From Pseudonocardia sp. HH130629-09 (GTDB taxonomy: Bacteria > Actinomycetota > Actinomycetes > Mycobacteriales > Pseudonocardiaceae): DNA of 64,000 nt. Positions 35,257 to 45,925 of the stretch are shown one piece after another. Within the stretch, counting starts at the first letter, position 1, and every line of letters begins with the position of its first letter. The translations under genes and the position numbers were made by a program. The notes under the pieces were generated by a model. It was not told the origin of the DNA, did no database searches, and saw only the letters and a list, made by a program, of their open reading frames with translations. The stretch lies in the NCBI RefSeq assembly GCF_001294645.1, contig NZ_CP011868.1:2294001-2358000 (forward strand), written 5' to 3'.

Positions 35257-36009
35257 GTGGGCGGGGAGAGCGACACCGGACGGGCGGCCGCGGTGCGCCG
35301 CAGCGCCCGCGAGGCCGCCGACTCGGTCCGCGAGGCCCGCGACACGGTGCGCGACACGGTCCGGGACTCGGTGCACGACACCGTGGGCCCGCCCACCGAC
35401 GACGACCGGCTCTGGACCGTCCCGAACGCGCTCAGCATGCTGCGCCTGGCCGGGGTGCCGCTGTTCCTGTGGCTGATGCTCGGCCCGGAGGCCGACGGCT
35501 GGGCCGTCGCGGTGCTGGCGATCGGCGGGTTCACCGACTGGCTCGACGGCAAGCTCGCCCGTGTCCTGGACCAGTTCAGCCGGTTCGGCGCCATGCTCGA
35601 CCCGGCCGTGGACCGCCTCTACATCCTGGCCGCGCTGGTCGGGCTGGCCGCGCGCGACATCGTCCCGTGGTGGGCGGTGGTCGCCCTGGTCGCCCGCGAC
35701 GTCGTCCTCGCCGGCTGCGTGTTCGTGCTGCGCCACCGCGGCTACGGCCCCTTCGAGGTCGTCTACCTGGGCAAGGCCGCCACCTTCGTGCTGCTCTACG
35801 CGTTCCCGCTGCTCCTGCTCGGCGACGGCCCCACGCCCGCCGAGGCCGTGGTCGGTGTCGTCGCGAACGCCTTCGCCATCTGGGGCGTGGCCCTCTACCT
35901 GTGGTCGGGGCTGCTCTACCTGGCCCAGCTCCGGCTGGCGCTGCGCCGCCCGGCGCCGGGCGTCCCGGCCCCGGCGACCCGGTTCGATCACGACCGCGCC
36001 GGGGGATAG
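35257..36009 (+). CDS. CDP-alcohol phosphatidyltransferase family protein
   Basis: A 250-residue membrane enzyme with the CDP-alcohol signature DGKLARVLDQFSRFGAMLDPAVDRL (the pattern DGxxAR, eight residues, G, three, D, three, D), preceded by WTVPNALSMLRL. About six transmembrane helices follow. The first 45 residues are a charged, repeated SVREARDTVRDTVRDSVHDTV helix, unusual for the family. The acceptor alcohol (glycerophosphate, inositol phosphate or other) is not determined. TAGGGT (35244-35249) ends seven bases before the GTG. It precedes gcvH by 10 bases, as similar genes do in Mycobacterium. Confidence 0.88.
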   Translation: MGGESDTGRAAAVRRSAREAADSVREARDTVRDTVRDSVHDTVGPPTDDDRLWTVPNALSMLRLAGVPLFLWLMLGPEADGWAVAVLAIGGFTDWLDGKLARVLDQFSRFGAMLDPAVDRLYILAALVGLAARDIVPWWAVVALVARDVVLAGCVFVLRHRGYGPFEVVYLGKAATFVLLYAFPLLLLGDGPTPAEAVVGVVANAFAIWGVALYLWSGLLYLAQLRLALRRPAPGVPAPATRFDHDRAGG

Positions 36010-36019
36010 GCTCCCGGGC

Positions 36020-36412
36020 GTGAGCTCGGAGATTCCGTCGGACCTGTCCTACACCGAGGCCCACGAGTGGGTGCGCCGCAGCGGGGACGGGGTGGTCCGG
36101 GTCGGGATCACCGACCACGCCCAGTCGCAGCTCGGGGACGTCGTGTTCGTGCAGCTGCCGACCGTCGGTGACACCCTCGCCGCGGGCGACGCCATGGGCG
36201 AGGTCGAGTCGACCAAGTCGGTGTCGGACATCTACGCCCCGGTCGGCGGCGAGGTCGTCGCCGTGAACGACGGGCTGGACGCCGCCCCGGAGCTGGTGAA
36301 CTCCGCCCCCTACGGCGACGGGTGGATCGTCGAGATCCGCCTGGCCGACGGGGCCTCGCCCGACGGCCTGCTCGACGCCGACGCCTACCGCCAGCTGGCC
36401 GACGGCGACTGA
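36020..36412 (+). CDS. gcvH: Glycine cleavage system H protein
   Basis: A 130-residue lipoyl carrier: YTEAHEWVRRSGDGVVRVGITDHAQSQLGDVVFVQLP, then the lipoylation loop EVESTKSVSDIYAPVGG with the acceptor Lys, and the C-terminal GDGWIVEIRL. It shuttles the aminomethyl group between GcvP, GcvT and Lpd. gcvP is 3 kb downstream; gcvT and lpd are not in the window. TAGGCT (36007-36012) ends seven bases before the GTG, indicating a leaderless message, so it may have its own promoter although it is only 10 bases from the previous stop. Confidence 0.96.
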   Translation: MSSEIPSDLSYTEAHEWVRRSGDGVVRVGITDHAQSQLGDVVFVQLPTVGDTLAAGDAMGEVESTKSVSDIYAPVGGEVVAVNDGLDAAPELVNSAPYGDGWIVEIRLADGASPDGLLDADAYRQLADGD

Positions 36413-36595
36413 GCCGGCCGCCCGCCGCACCACGCGGCGCGGCACGCGGACCTCCGTATCGCCCCGGCCGCTCCGACCGGTAGGTTCACATCCCCTGGAC
36501 GTGTCGTCCGGAAGGGGCCGGGACACCCGGCCCCGAACAGACCTGACCGCCCGGACGCCGTCCGGGTACCGCATCCGCGAGGAGGAGTCCCCGAG

Positions 36596-37048
36596 GTGAC
36601 CACGAACGACCCGCGCGACGTGCCACCGGAGCGCGCACCGGAGACCACGTCGGTCTTCCGGGCGGACTTCCTCGCCGACGTCGAGCAGCCGGCCGGCGGG
36701 CCCGCCGTCTCGGGTGTCGACGGGCTTCCCGCCGGGTCGGCGCTGCTCGTCGTCCGGCGCGGTCCCAACGCCGGCTCGCGCTTCCTGCTGGACGTGCCGA
36801 CCACCAGCGCCGGCCGGCACCCCGACAGCGACATCTTCCTCGACGACGTCACCGTCTCCCGGCGGCACGCGGAGTTCCGCCGCGACGCCGGTGAGTTCGT
36901 CGTGGTCGACGTCGGCAGCCTCAACGGCACCTACGTCAACCGCGAGCCGGTCGACACGGCCGTGCTCGCCAACGGCGACGAGGTGCAGATCGGCAAGTTC
37001 CGCCTGGTGTTCCTGACCGGACCCCGCGAGCCCGGCGCCCAGGGCTGA
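36596..37048 (+). CDS. garA: FHA-domain regulator GarA/OdhI
   Basis: A 150-residue protein with an N-terminal phosphorylation motif PETTSVFRADF (residues about 15-25, two adjacent Thr) and a C-terminal FHA domain: AGRHPDSDIFLDDVTVSRRHAEFRR and VGSLNGTYVNREPV, which hold the phosphothreonine-binding Arg, Ser and Asn. In Mycobacterium and Corynebacterium this protein, when unphosphorylated, inhibits 2-oxoglutarate dehydrogenase and regulates glutamate enzymes; PknB/PknG phosphorylation makes the FHA domain bind its own N-terminus. GGAGGAG near 36581 is a good ribosome site for the GTG. The gcvH-garA order is conserved. Confidence 0.94.
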   Translation: MTTNDPRDVPPERAPETTSVFRADFLADVEQPAGGPAVSGVDGLPAGSALLVVRRGPNAGSRFLLDVPTTSAGRHPDSDIFLDDVTVSRRHAEFRRDAGEFVVVDVGSLNGTYVNREPVDTAVLANGDEVQIGKFRLVFLTGPREPGAQG

Positions 37049-37506
37049 CCCTGGTCCGTGCGGTGGCGCCGTCCGCGCCGTCTCTGCCGCCGTCTCTGCC
37101 GCCGTCTCTGACGGCGGTGCCGCGGGCGCCGTTCACGGAACCCTGCGCGTGACCGGCCCGTCGCGGCCGGGGGTGCTCCGGTACCCCCTGGTGCGGCGGG
37201 CCTTCGGCGTGGACGGGGACCGGCGGGTGTCGAGCCGACACGCCGTGCGCGACGGGCGTGTGACGATCGTCGAACGGACCCCGTCACTCCCCGTCCGGAG
37301 GCGCGCGTCCGGGCGGACCGCCGTGTAGCGTCATCAGGTGTCGGTGGCAGTGCGGTGGCAACGACGACGGTGACGACACCACGGTGACGACACGGAGCCG
37401 TCGGGTCCACCGCGCGGGTCAGGGCGAGCAAGGCGATCAGGGCGGCCGGGGTGGCGTGTCCACCCGGGTGGTCCGACAGGCCCGACAGGGCCGGGGAGGC
37501 GGGCTG
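37049..37506 (+). other. 458-base spacer between garA and the bifunctional nuclease gene
   Basis: No long gene is supported. Just after garA, three 12-bp units GCCGTCTCTGCC (37077-37112, the last with one change) end in a small hairpin (CCGCCGT/ACGGCGG) that may terminate garA. Further on, TAGCGT (37326-37331) lies six bases before a GTG at 37338 that opens an 11-codon frame coding MSVAVRWQRRR and closing at 37373, a possible leaderless leader peptide. In Mycobacterium a MerR-type gene (Rv1828) occupies this position; no trace of it is seen. Confidence 0.6.
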
Positions 37507-37983
37507 ATGAGCGAGATGCGCGTCGTGGGCGTCCGGGTCGAACTTCCGGCGAACCAGCCGATCCTGCTGCTGCGGGAGACGAACGGCGACCGATACCTCC
37601 CGATCTGGATCGGATCGGTGGAGGCGACGGCGATCGCCCTGGAGCAGCAGGGGGTCAAGCCCGCGCGGCCGTTGACCCACGATCTGCTCAAGGACGTGAT
37701 CGGAGCACTCGGGCGGCGGCTCGAGCAGGTGCGGGTGACCGACCTGCAGGAGGGCACCTTCTACGCGGAGCTGATCTTCGACGGTGGTGTCACGGTGTCC
37801 GCACGGCCGAGCGACTCGATCGCGCTGGCGCTCCGGATCGGTGTCCCGGTGCATGCCGACGAGAGCGTCCTCGCCGAGGCGGGACTGGTCATCCCCGACG
37901 AACAGGAGGACGAGGTCGAGAAGTTCCGCGAGTTCCTCGACTCCGTGTCGCCGGAGGACTTCCGCGGGGCCCAGCCGGGCTGA
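37507..37983 (+). CDS. Bifunctional nuclease family protein (DUF151)
   Basis: A 158-residue DUF151/BFN protein: MRVVGVRVELPANQPILLLRE, DRYLPIWIGSVEATAIALEQQGVKPARPLTHDLLKDVI, VRVTDLQEGTFYAELIF and SARPSDSIALALRIGVPVHADE. The plant member has DNase and RNase activity; the bacterial role is not settled. It closely follows the sequence pattern of Mycobacterium Rv1829 and occupies the same neighbourhood. GGGGAGG a few bases before the ATG at 37507 supports that start over the longer frame, whose extra N-terminus is low-complexity. Confidence 0.92.
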   Translation: MSEMRVVGVRVELPANQPILLLRETNGDRYLPIWIGSVEATAIALEQQGVKPARPLTHDLLKDVIGALGRRLEQVRVTDLQEGTFYAELIFDGGVTVSARPSDSIALALRIGVPVHADESVLAEAGLVIPDEQEDEVEKFREFLDSVSPEDFRGAQPG

Positions 37984-38136
37984 TCCGTGCGGGTCACCAC
38001 CGCCGTCACCCGGCAGTGGGAACGCACGGACCGCGGTCCGACCGTTCACCGACGTCACTGACCGTTCGGCGGCCGTACACCCTGTGTGCCCGGCGACCCG
38101 GCCGGGTGTCCGGTACGCCCAGGTCGGCGAGCCGCG

Positions 38137-38165
38137 TTGACCACCCCGGCCGCTGGGCCTACGGT
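38137..38165 (+). promoter_or_regulatory. Sigma-70-type promoter of the MerR gene
   Basis: TTGACC (38137-38142), a 17-base spacer and TACGGT (38160-38165) form a good housekeeping promoter. The expected transcription start is near 38172, giving an untranslated leader of about 85 bases to the GTG at 38258. Confidence 0.65.
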
Positions 38166-38257
38166 CATCTCGACTGATGACATCCGTGGAACTCACCCAC
38201 TACCCAGAGTCACATGGTAGGGGACGGTCCACGGTCCCGAACGAGGGAGACCGCGCG

Positions 38258-38836
38258 GTGCAGACGCCACCACCCGAGGGGCCGGGTCAGGGAGAGCTGT
38301 TCCCGGACCCGCTCGTCGGTGCGGGGCTCGACGGGGTGACCGACCGCCTGGTCGGCTTCCGCGGCCCGACCGCGTGTCAGGTCGTCGGCATCACCTACCG
38401 ACAGCTGGACTACTGGGCCCGCACCGGGCTCGTCGTGCCGTCCATCCGCGGCGCCGCCGGGTCGGGCAGCCAGCGGCTGTACTCCTTCAAGGACGTCCTC
38501 GTCCTCAAGATCGTGAAGCGGCTGCTCGACGCCGGTGTCTCGCTGCAGAACATCCGGATCGCCGTCGAGCACCTGCGTCGGCGCGGGATCCGTGACCTCG
38601 CCGGCATCACCCTGTTCTCCGACGGCACCACCGTCTACGAGTGCACCTCTCCGGAGGAGGTGGTCGACCTGCTGCAGGGCGGGCAGGGCGTGTTCGGCAT
38701 CGCCGTCTCCGGCGCGATGCGCGAGATCTCCGGCGTGATCAAGGACTTCCCGGCCGAGCGGGCCGACGGCGGCACCGTCGACGAGGCCCCCGAGGACGAG
38801 CTGGCACGCCGCCGCGCGCGCCGCGCCATCTCCTGA
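38258..38836 (+). CDS. MerR family regulator (Rv1830-like)
   Basis: A 192-residue MerR-type protein. The DNA-binding part is TACQVVGITYRQLDYWARTGLVVPSIRGAAGSGSQRLYSFKDVLVLKIVKRLLDAGVSLQNIRIAVEHLR, and a conserved C-terminal region follows (DLAGITLFSDGTTVYECTSPEEVVDLLQGGQGVFGIAVSGAMREI). It matches the pattern of Mycobacterium Rv1830, a regulator next to Rv1829. GTG 38258 was chosen because GAGGGA (38243-38248) lies nine bases ahead; an ATG at 38177 in frame would be almost at the transcription start. Confidence 0.9.
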   Translation: MQTPPPEGPGQGELFPDPLVGAGLDGVTDRLVGFRGPTACQVVGITYRQLDYWARTGLVVPSIRGAAGSGSQRLYSFKDVLVLKIVKRLLDAGVSLQNIRIAVEHLRRRGIRDLAGITLFSDGTTVYECTSPEEVVDLLQGGQGVFGIAVSGAMREISGVIKDFPAERADGGTVDEAPEDELARRRARRAIS

Positions 38837-38860
38837 GGCCATCTCCTGAGGCGGATCCGC

Positions 38861-39160
38861 TCACGCCACCGAGCGGAACGGGTCGTGCTCGGCGAGCAGC
38901 TTCTCCATCCGCGCCTGGTCGACCCGGTTGACCACGGTCAGGGACTCCTGCCGGTCCCGGACACACTTCGCCAGGGTGAACGCCGAGGTGATCGCGTACA
39001 GCACGGCGATCGCGAGGAACGCCTTCACCCACCCGTCGACGGGCAGGTAGACGGTCCCGACGACGACGGCGGCGAGGGACACGCCGAAGGACAGCATCGC
39101 CTGCATGTGGAACGCGGCGGTGGTGGCCGGGGTGGTGTTCGGAGCGCTGGTGTTCGACAT
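38861..39160 (-). CDS. YiaA/YiaB-type small membrane protein
   Basis: A 99-residue protein with two hydrophobic helices (AAFHMQAMLSFGVSLAAVVVGTVYL and WVKAFLAIAVLYAITSAFTLAKCVRD), the YiaAB two-helix domain, and a charged C-terminus. Function unknown. It is convergent with the MerR gene (24 bases between stops) and divergent from the riboswitch-gcvP unit. Confidence 0.8.
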   Translation of the reverse strand: MSNTSAPNTTPATTAAFHMQAMLSFGVSLAAVVVGTVYLPVDGWVKAFLAIAVLYAITSAFTLAKCVRDRQESLTVVNRVDQARMEKLLAEHDPFRSVA

Positions 39161-39212
39161 GACACGAGTGTGACGAGACGGCGCTGGCGGCGACGCCGCA
39201 GAACTACGCAGG

Positions 39213-39447
39213 TAGGCTGACCCGGTAGTCGTCGACGCCGCGCGGGAGAGCCCCGGGGAACGAGCCCGGGCGCCGAAGGAGCAACCCCTTCCCGGAATCT
39301 CTCAGGCACACGGACCGCGCGGTCGAGACGCCTCTGGAAAGCGACGGGTCACCCACGCACGCGGGGAGCCGTCCGCCGACGGGGAAAGCCGGAAGCCTCC
39401 GGTGAATCTCTCAGGCGCCCGGTCTCCGGGTACGGACAGAGGGGGAG
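39213..39447 (+). promoter_or_regulatory. Tandem glycine riboswitch upstream of gcvP, with promoter
   Basis: Two glycine aptamers lie in series. The first (about 39239-39341) has GGGAGAG, GCCGAAGGAGCAA at 39272-39284 and AATCTCTCAGGC at 39297-39308. The second (about 39345-39447) has GCCGACGGGGAAAGC at 39375-39389, GAATCTCTCAGGC at 39405-39417 and ACGGACAGAGGGGGA. TAGGCT (39213-39218) is a suitable -10, giving a start near 39226. The gcvP ribosome site GGAGG (39486-39490) directly follows CCTCC (39481-39485) and could also pair with CCTCC in the second aptamer, so control is probably at translation initiation, switched on by glycine. Confidence 0.93.
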
Positions 39448-39494
39448 GGCGAGTTGCCCTGCCCCGAATCCGCCCGACGACCTCCGGAGGCGCC

Positions 39495-42386
<2,892 letters not shown>

Positions 42387-42438
42387 TCTCTGCCCACCCG
42401 TCGGGAGGGTGTCCGGACAGGTCGGGGATCATGGAGGG

Positions 42439-43824
42439 GTGTCACACCGACCGAGTGAGCGCCTCCGGGTCCCCGCCCCCGTCCTGCGGACGCGGGTCCG
42501 GTCGAAGCGGGCCGCGACCGACCAGCCCAACGTCACCGGCGACGGCGCGTCGCCGCTGACCGCCCGGTTCTGGGTGCTGCTCGTCGTGACCGGGATCGCC
42601 GCCGGGCTGTCCGGGATCGCGCTGATGGCGCTGCTGCACGCGGTGTCGGAGTGGGCGTGGGGATCCGGGGCGGCAGAAGGGCTCGGCGCGGCGGTCGAGC
42701 GGGCCGACGCCTGGGGGCGGATCTGGCTGCTGCTGCTGGCCGGGCTCGTCGCCGGTGTCGGTGGGTATCTGCTGCGCCGGTTCGTCCCCGGCCGCACCGA
42801 CGTCGACGACGCGATCTGGACCGGTGACGCCCGGCTCGGGGTGTGCCGCAGCTCGGGCACCGCGGTGCTGTCGGAGGTCGTCGTCGGGCTGGGCGCCTCG
42901 CTCGGCCGGGAGGCCGCGCCCAAGCTGATGGGCGGGGTGTGGGGCGCGGTCCTGGCCGGCTGGGGCGGCCTGTCGGTCGAGCAGCGACGTCTGCTCGTCG
43001 CCTGCGGTGCGGGCGCCGGGCTGGCGTGCGTCTACGACGTGCCGCTGGCCGGGGCGCTGTTCACCGCCGAGGTGCTCGTCGGCACCGTGCGTCTGCCGGT
43101 GGTGCTGCCCGCACTGGCCTGCACCGCGACCGCCACCGTCGTCGCCTGGCTCTACCTGCCCGTCGGGCCGGTCTATCCCGGCCTGCCGGACCCGGTGACG
43201 ACGCCGTCGCTGCTGGTGTGGGCGGTGCCCGCGGGCGTGCTGATCGGGGTCCTCGCGACCGGCTGGGTCCGGCTGATCGGGTTCGTGTCGCACCGCGGGC
43301 CCCGGCGGACGTGGTGGCGGATCGCCGCCCCGGTCGTCGCGTTCGGGCTGCTCGGCGTGGCCGGGCTGGCGTTCCCGCAGCTCTACGGCAACGGCGCGGA
43401 CCTGGCCGAGCAGGCCTTCCTGGGTGGCGGGGCGCTGCTGCTGTTCGCGTTGCTGGCCGTGCTGAAGCCGCTGGTGACGGCGATGTGCCTGGGCAGCGGT
43501 GCGTCCGGTGGGCTGTTCACCCCGACCCTGTGCACCGGTGCGTTGCTCGGTGCCGCGCTCGGCGGGGCCTGGTCGGCGCTGTGGCCGGGCACCCCGGTCG
43601 GCACGTACGCCCTGGTCGGGGCGGCCGCGATGATCGGGGCCGGGATGCAGGCGCCGCTGGCCGGGCTGGTGCTGGTGCTGGAGCTGACCGCCACCGGGTT
43701 TGCGATCGCCGTCCCGCTGGTCGTCGCGACGCTGGTGGCCACCGCGGTGGCCCGGTGGCTCGACGGCTACTCGATCTACTCGGCGCGCCTGGCCGCGCAG
43801 CCCACGGCCGAGCAGAGCACCTGA
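42439..43824 (+). CDS. ClC-family chloride channel/transporter
   Basis: A 461-residue membrane protein with about ten hydrophobic segments and the ClC selectivity motifs: GLGASLGREAAPKLMGG (GxExP-like; here GREAAP) and GSGASGGLFTPTLCTGALLG (GxFxP). The first motif GSGIP is replaced by GDARLGV, so the anion site is atypical. The position of the proton-gating Glu corresponds to GREA, which retains Glu; coupling to protons is therefore possible. The start is uncertain: GTG 42439 has purines immediately before it, while the frame is open to 42409. Confidence 0.87.
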   Translation: MSHRPSERLRVPAPVLRTRVRSKRAATDQPNVTGDGASPLTARFWVLLVVTGIAAGLSGIALMALLHAVSEWAWGSGAAEGLGAAVERADAWGRIWLLLLAGLVAGVGGYLLRRFVPGRTDVDDAIWTGDARLGVCRSSGTAVLSEVVVGLGASLGREAAPKLMGGVWGAVLAGWGGLSVEQRRLLVACGAGAGLACVYDVPLAGALFTAEVLVGTVRLPVVLPALACTATATVVAWLYLPVGPVYPGLPDPVTTPSLLVWAVPAGVLIGVLATGWVRLIGFVSHRGPRRTWWRIAAPVVAFGLLGVAGLAFPQLYGNGADLAEQAFLGGGALLLFALLAVLKPLVTAMCLGSGASGGLFTPTLCTGALLGAALGGAWSALWPGTPVGTYALVGAAAMIGAGMQAPLAGLVLVLELTATGFAIAVPLVVATLVATAVARWLDGYSIYSARLAAQPTAEQST

Positions 43825-44010
43825 TCAGGCACGGAACCCGACCCCGCCCCCGACCGTGCCCGGGGCACGGTGCGGGAGCCGGTGGGCGAACCCGGTGAGC
43901 AGGCCGAGGCTCAGCACCGCGAGCACCCCGTAGGCGACGAACCCGCCGATGCTGTCCCAGGTGGTGTGCAGGGCCACGGCCAGGACGAACACCAGCAGCG
44001 CCCAACCAAC
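43825..44010 (-). pseudogene. C-terminal remnant of a PrsW-like membrane protease
   Basis: From 44008 downwards one minus frame reads ALLVFVLAVALHTTWDSIGG, FVAYGVLAVLSLGLLTGFAH and then a short basic tail to a TGA at 43827-43825. The H-T-T-W-D-S helix resembles the last metal-binding helix of PrsW-type intramembrane proteases. No start codon precedes it, and the preceding bases (TVPASVADGVAGASLGLVG) are in another frame, so the gene is truncated or frameshifted. The family assignment rests on one motif. Confidence 0.45.
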
Positions 44011-44068
44011 CCCAGCGACGCACCTGCGACTCCGTCCGCGACCGACGCCGGGACGGTAGCGGCGCCGC

Positions 44069-45925
44069 TCAGGCCCGGGCGAGCCGGGAGCGGCGATGGG
44101 CCGCCATCCGCACCGGGGCGTCGGCCCAGCCGTGCCCGTCGTGGCCGCCGGTGCGCTGCACCAGGGCCAGGAAGAGGCGGCCCCCGAGCAGCTCGGTGCA
44201 CACCTGCAGGTAGTCGCCGGCGTCGTCGCGGTCGTGCAGGACGCCGAGCTCCCGGTAGGCCGCGACGGTCGCCGCGGGCAGGTCGAGGCGGGCGGCGAGG
44301 TCGTCGTGGTAGTTCGCCGGGACCGGGAGCAGCGGTACCCCGGCCGCCCGCGCGACGGCCGCGGTGGCGAGCACGTCGTCGCAGGCCAGGGCCACGTACT
44401 GCGGGTCGGCGACGGCCGGGCTCCACCCGCCGCGGCGCAGCACCGACACGGTCAGGGCGAGCCGGACGCTGCGGTCCGGGTCGGCCAGCGCGCGGCTGCG
44501 GACCAGCCCGAACGGGGCCGCGTACTCGCCGTCGCCGACGGTGTCGAGGCCGAGCACGGCGCGGTGGAACAGGACCGCCTCGTCGAACGCGTCGTAGGGC
44601 TGGGTGAGCCCGATGTGGTCGACGCCGGTGATCCCGGTGCCGGGGGAGCGGGGCTCGTCGACGGCGACGAAGTCGTGCGGCCAGGCCCGCCCGGCGTCCC
44701 CGTCGGTGCGGCACAGGAACACCGCGGTGCCGTCGGGGGCGGTGATCCCCGCGAGCTCGGCCTCGCCGGGCCCGGTGACCCGGGGGACGGGGGCGGCGCA
44801 CAGCCGGGCCGCGCGGCGGGCGGCGGCAGCCGGGTCCGCGGACTCGACGGCGATCGCGGCGACCGCGCCCGTGCCGTCGCCCGCCGCGTTCACCAGCAGC
44901 CGGGCGTCGCCCTGTTCGAAGCGTTCGACCTGCTTGGTGCGGTGCACCCCGGTGCGGCTGAACCCCAGGGCGCGCAGCACCCGCCCCAGCTCCGGGCCCG
45001 CGGTGAGCTCGACGAACGCCGTCCCGCGCAGGGCCGGCGCCGCGGTGCCCACGGGATCGGTCCCGGCGCCGGCGCGTGCGGTGGCCTCGGCGAGCGTGAT
45101 CAGCGAGCGGCGGGCGTCGACGGCGGTGCGGACCGGGTCGGACTGGCGGAAGACGTCGTTGAACACCTCCAGCGACAGCGATCCGCTGTACCCGGCGGTC
45201 AGCACGGGGGCGAGGAACGCGGGCAGGTCGAACCCGCCCTGGCCGGGGAACAGCCGGTGGTGACGGCTCCAGGACAACACGTCCATCGACAGCTCACGGG
45301 CGTCGGCGAGCTGGAGGAAGAACAGCTTGTCACCGGGGACGTCGGCGATCGGAGCGGGGTCCGAGCCGCGGGCGAGGATGTGGAAGGAGTCCAGGCACAG
45401 GCCGAGCGCGGGGTGGTCGGCGGCGCGCACGGCGTCCCAGGAGGCGTCCCAGGTGTCGACGTGCCGGCCCCAGGCGAGCGCCTCGTAGGCGATGCGCAGC
45501 CCGCGCTCGTGGGCCCGGTCGGCGAGGGTGTACAGCTGGGCGGCGAGCAGGTCGGCGTCGGTGGCGGGGTCGACGGCGTCGGGGGACACCGAGGAGCACA
45601 CCAGCACGGTGTCGGCGCCGAGGCCGGCCATGACCTCGAAGGTCGCGTCCGCGCGGCGCAGGTTCGCGGCGAACCGGGCGGGATCGCTCGAGTCGATGTC
45701 GCGCAGCGGCTGGTACAGGTCCACCGACAGGCCCAGGTCGCGGCAGCGGGCGCCGATCCCGGCCGGGGACTCGGGGTCGGCGAGCAGGTCCGGAGCGAAG
45801 ATCTCGACCCCGTCGAACCCGGCGGTCGCGGCGGCGGCGAGCTTGTCCTCCAGCGTGCCGGACAGGCAGACCGTGGCCAGCGACAGACGCGCGGGCCCGT
45901 GCGGGGGGCGGGGCTCAGGCGACAC
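44069..45925 (-). CDS. qsuB: 3-dehydroshikimate dehydratase fused to an HPPD-like domain (QsuB type)
   Basis: A 618-residue two-domain protein. Residues about 12-285 are an AP-endonuclease-2/xylose-isomerase-like TIM barrel (LSLATVCLSGTLEDKLAAAATAGFDGVEIF, LCLDSFHILARG, SLEVFND) that converts 3-dehydroshikimate to protocatechuate. Residues about 310-600 resemble 4-hydroxyphenylpyruvate dioxygenase, with metal ligands in GVDHIGLTQPYD and the late segment YLQVCTELLGGRLFLALVQR. This fusion is known from QsuB of Corynebacterium and AroY-type dehydratases of Pseudomonas. It is cotranscribed with the shikimate dehydrogenase gene, overlapping its end by 11 bases. Confidence 0.88.
   Translation of the reverse strand: MSPEPRPPHGPARLSLATVCLSGTLEDKLAAAATAGFDGVEIFAPDLLADPESPAGIGARCRDLGLSVDLYQPLRDIDSSDPARFAANLRRADATFEVMAGLGADTVLVCSSVSPDAVDPATDADLLAAQLYTLADRAHERGLRIAYEALAWGRHVDTWDASWDAVRAADHPALGLCLDSFHILARGSDPAPIADVPGDKLFFLQLADARELSMDVLSWSRHHRLFPGQGGFDLPAFLAPVLTAGYSGSLSLEVFNDVFRQSDPVRTAVDARRSLITLAEATARAGAGTDPVGTAAPALRGTAFVELTAGPELGRVLRALGFSRTGVHRTKQVERFEQGDARLLVNAAGDGTGAVAAIAVESADPAAAARRAARLCAAPVPRVTGPGEAELAGITAPDGTAVFLCRTDGDAGRAWPHDFVAVDEPRSPGTGITGVDHIGLTQPYDAFDEAVLFHRAVLGLDTVGDGEYAAPFGLVRSRALADPDRSVRLALTVSVLRRGGWSPAVADPQYVALACDDVLATAAVARAAGVPLLPVPANYHDDLAARLDLPAATVAAYRELGVLHDRDDAGDYLQVCTELLGGRLFLALVQRTGGHDGHGWADAPVRMAAHRRSRLARA

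Noticed and set aside
37384..37506. Upstream start for the bifunctional nuclease
   Set aside because: The extra 41 residues are Gly/Arg-rich and absent from the mycobacterial protein; the ATG at 37507 has a good ribosome site.
39402..39494. Extended N-terminus of gcvP from an upstream start
   Set aside because: It lies in the second glycine aptamer; the GTG at 39495 has a ribosome site and matches the normal protein start.
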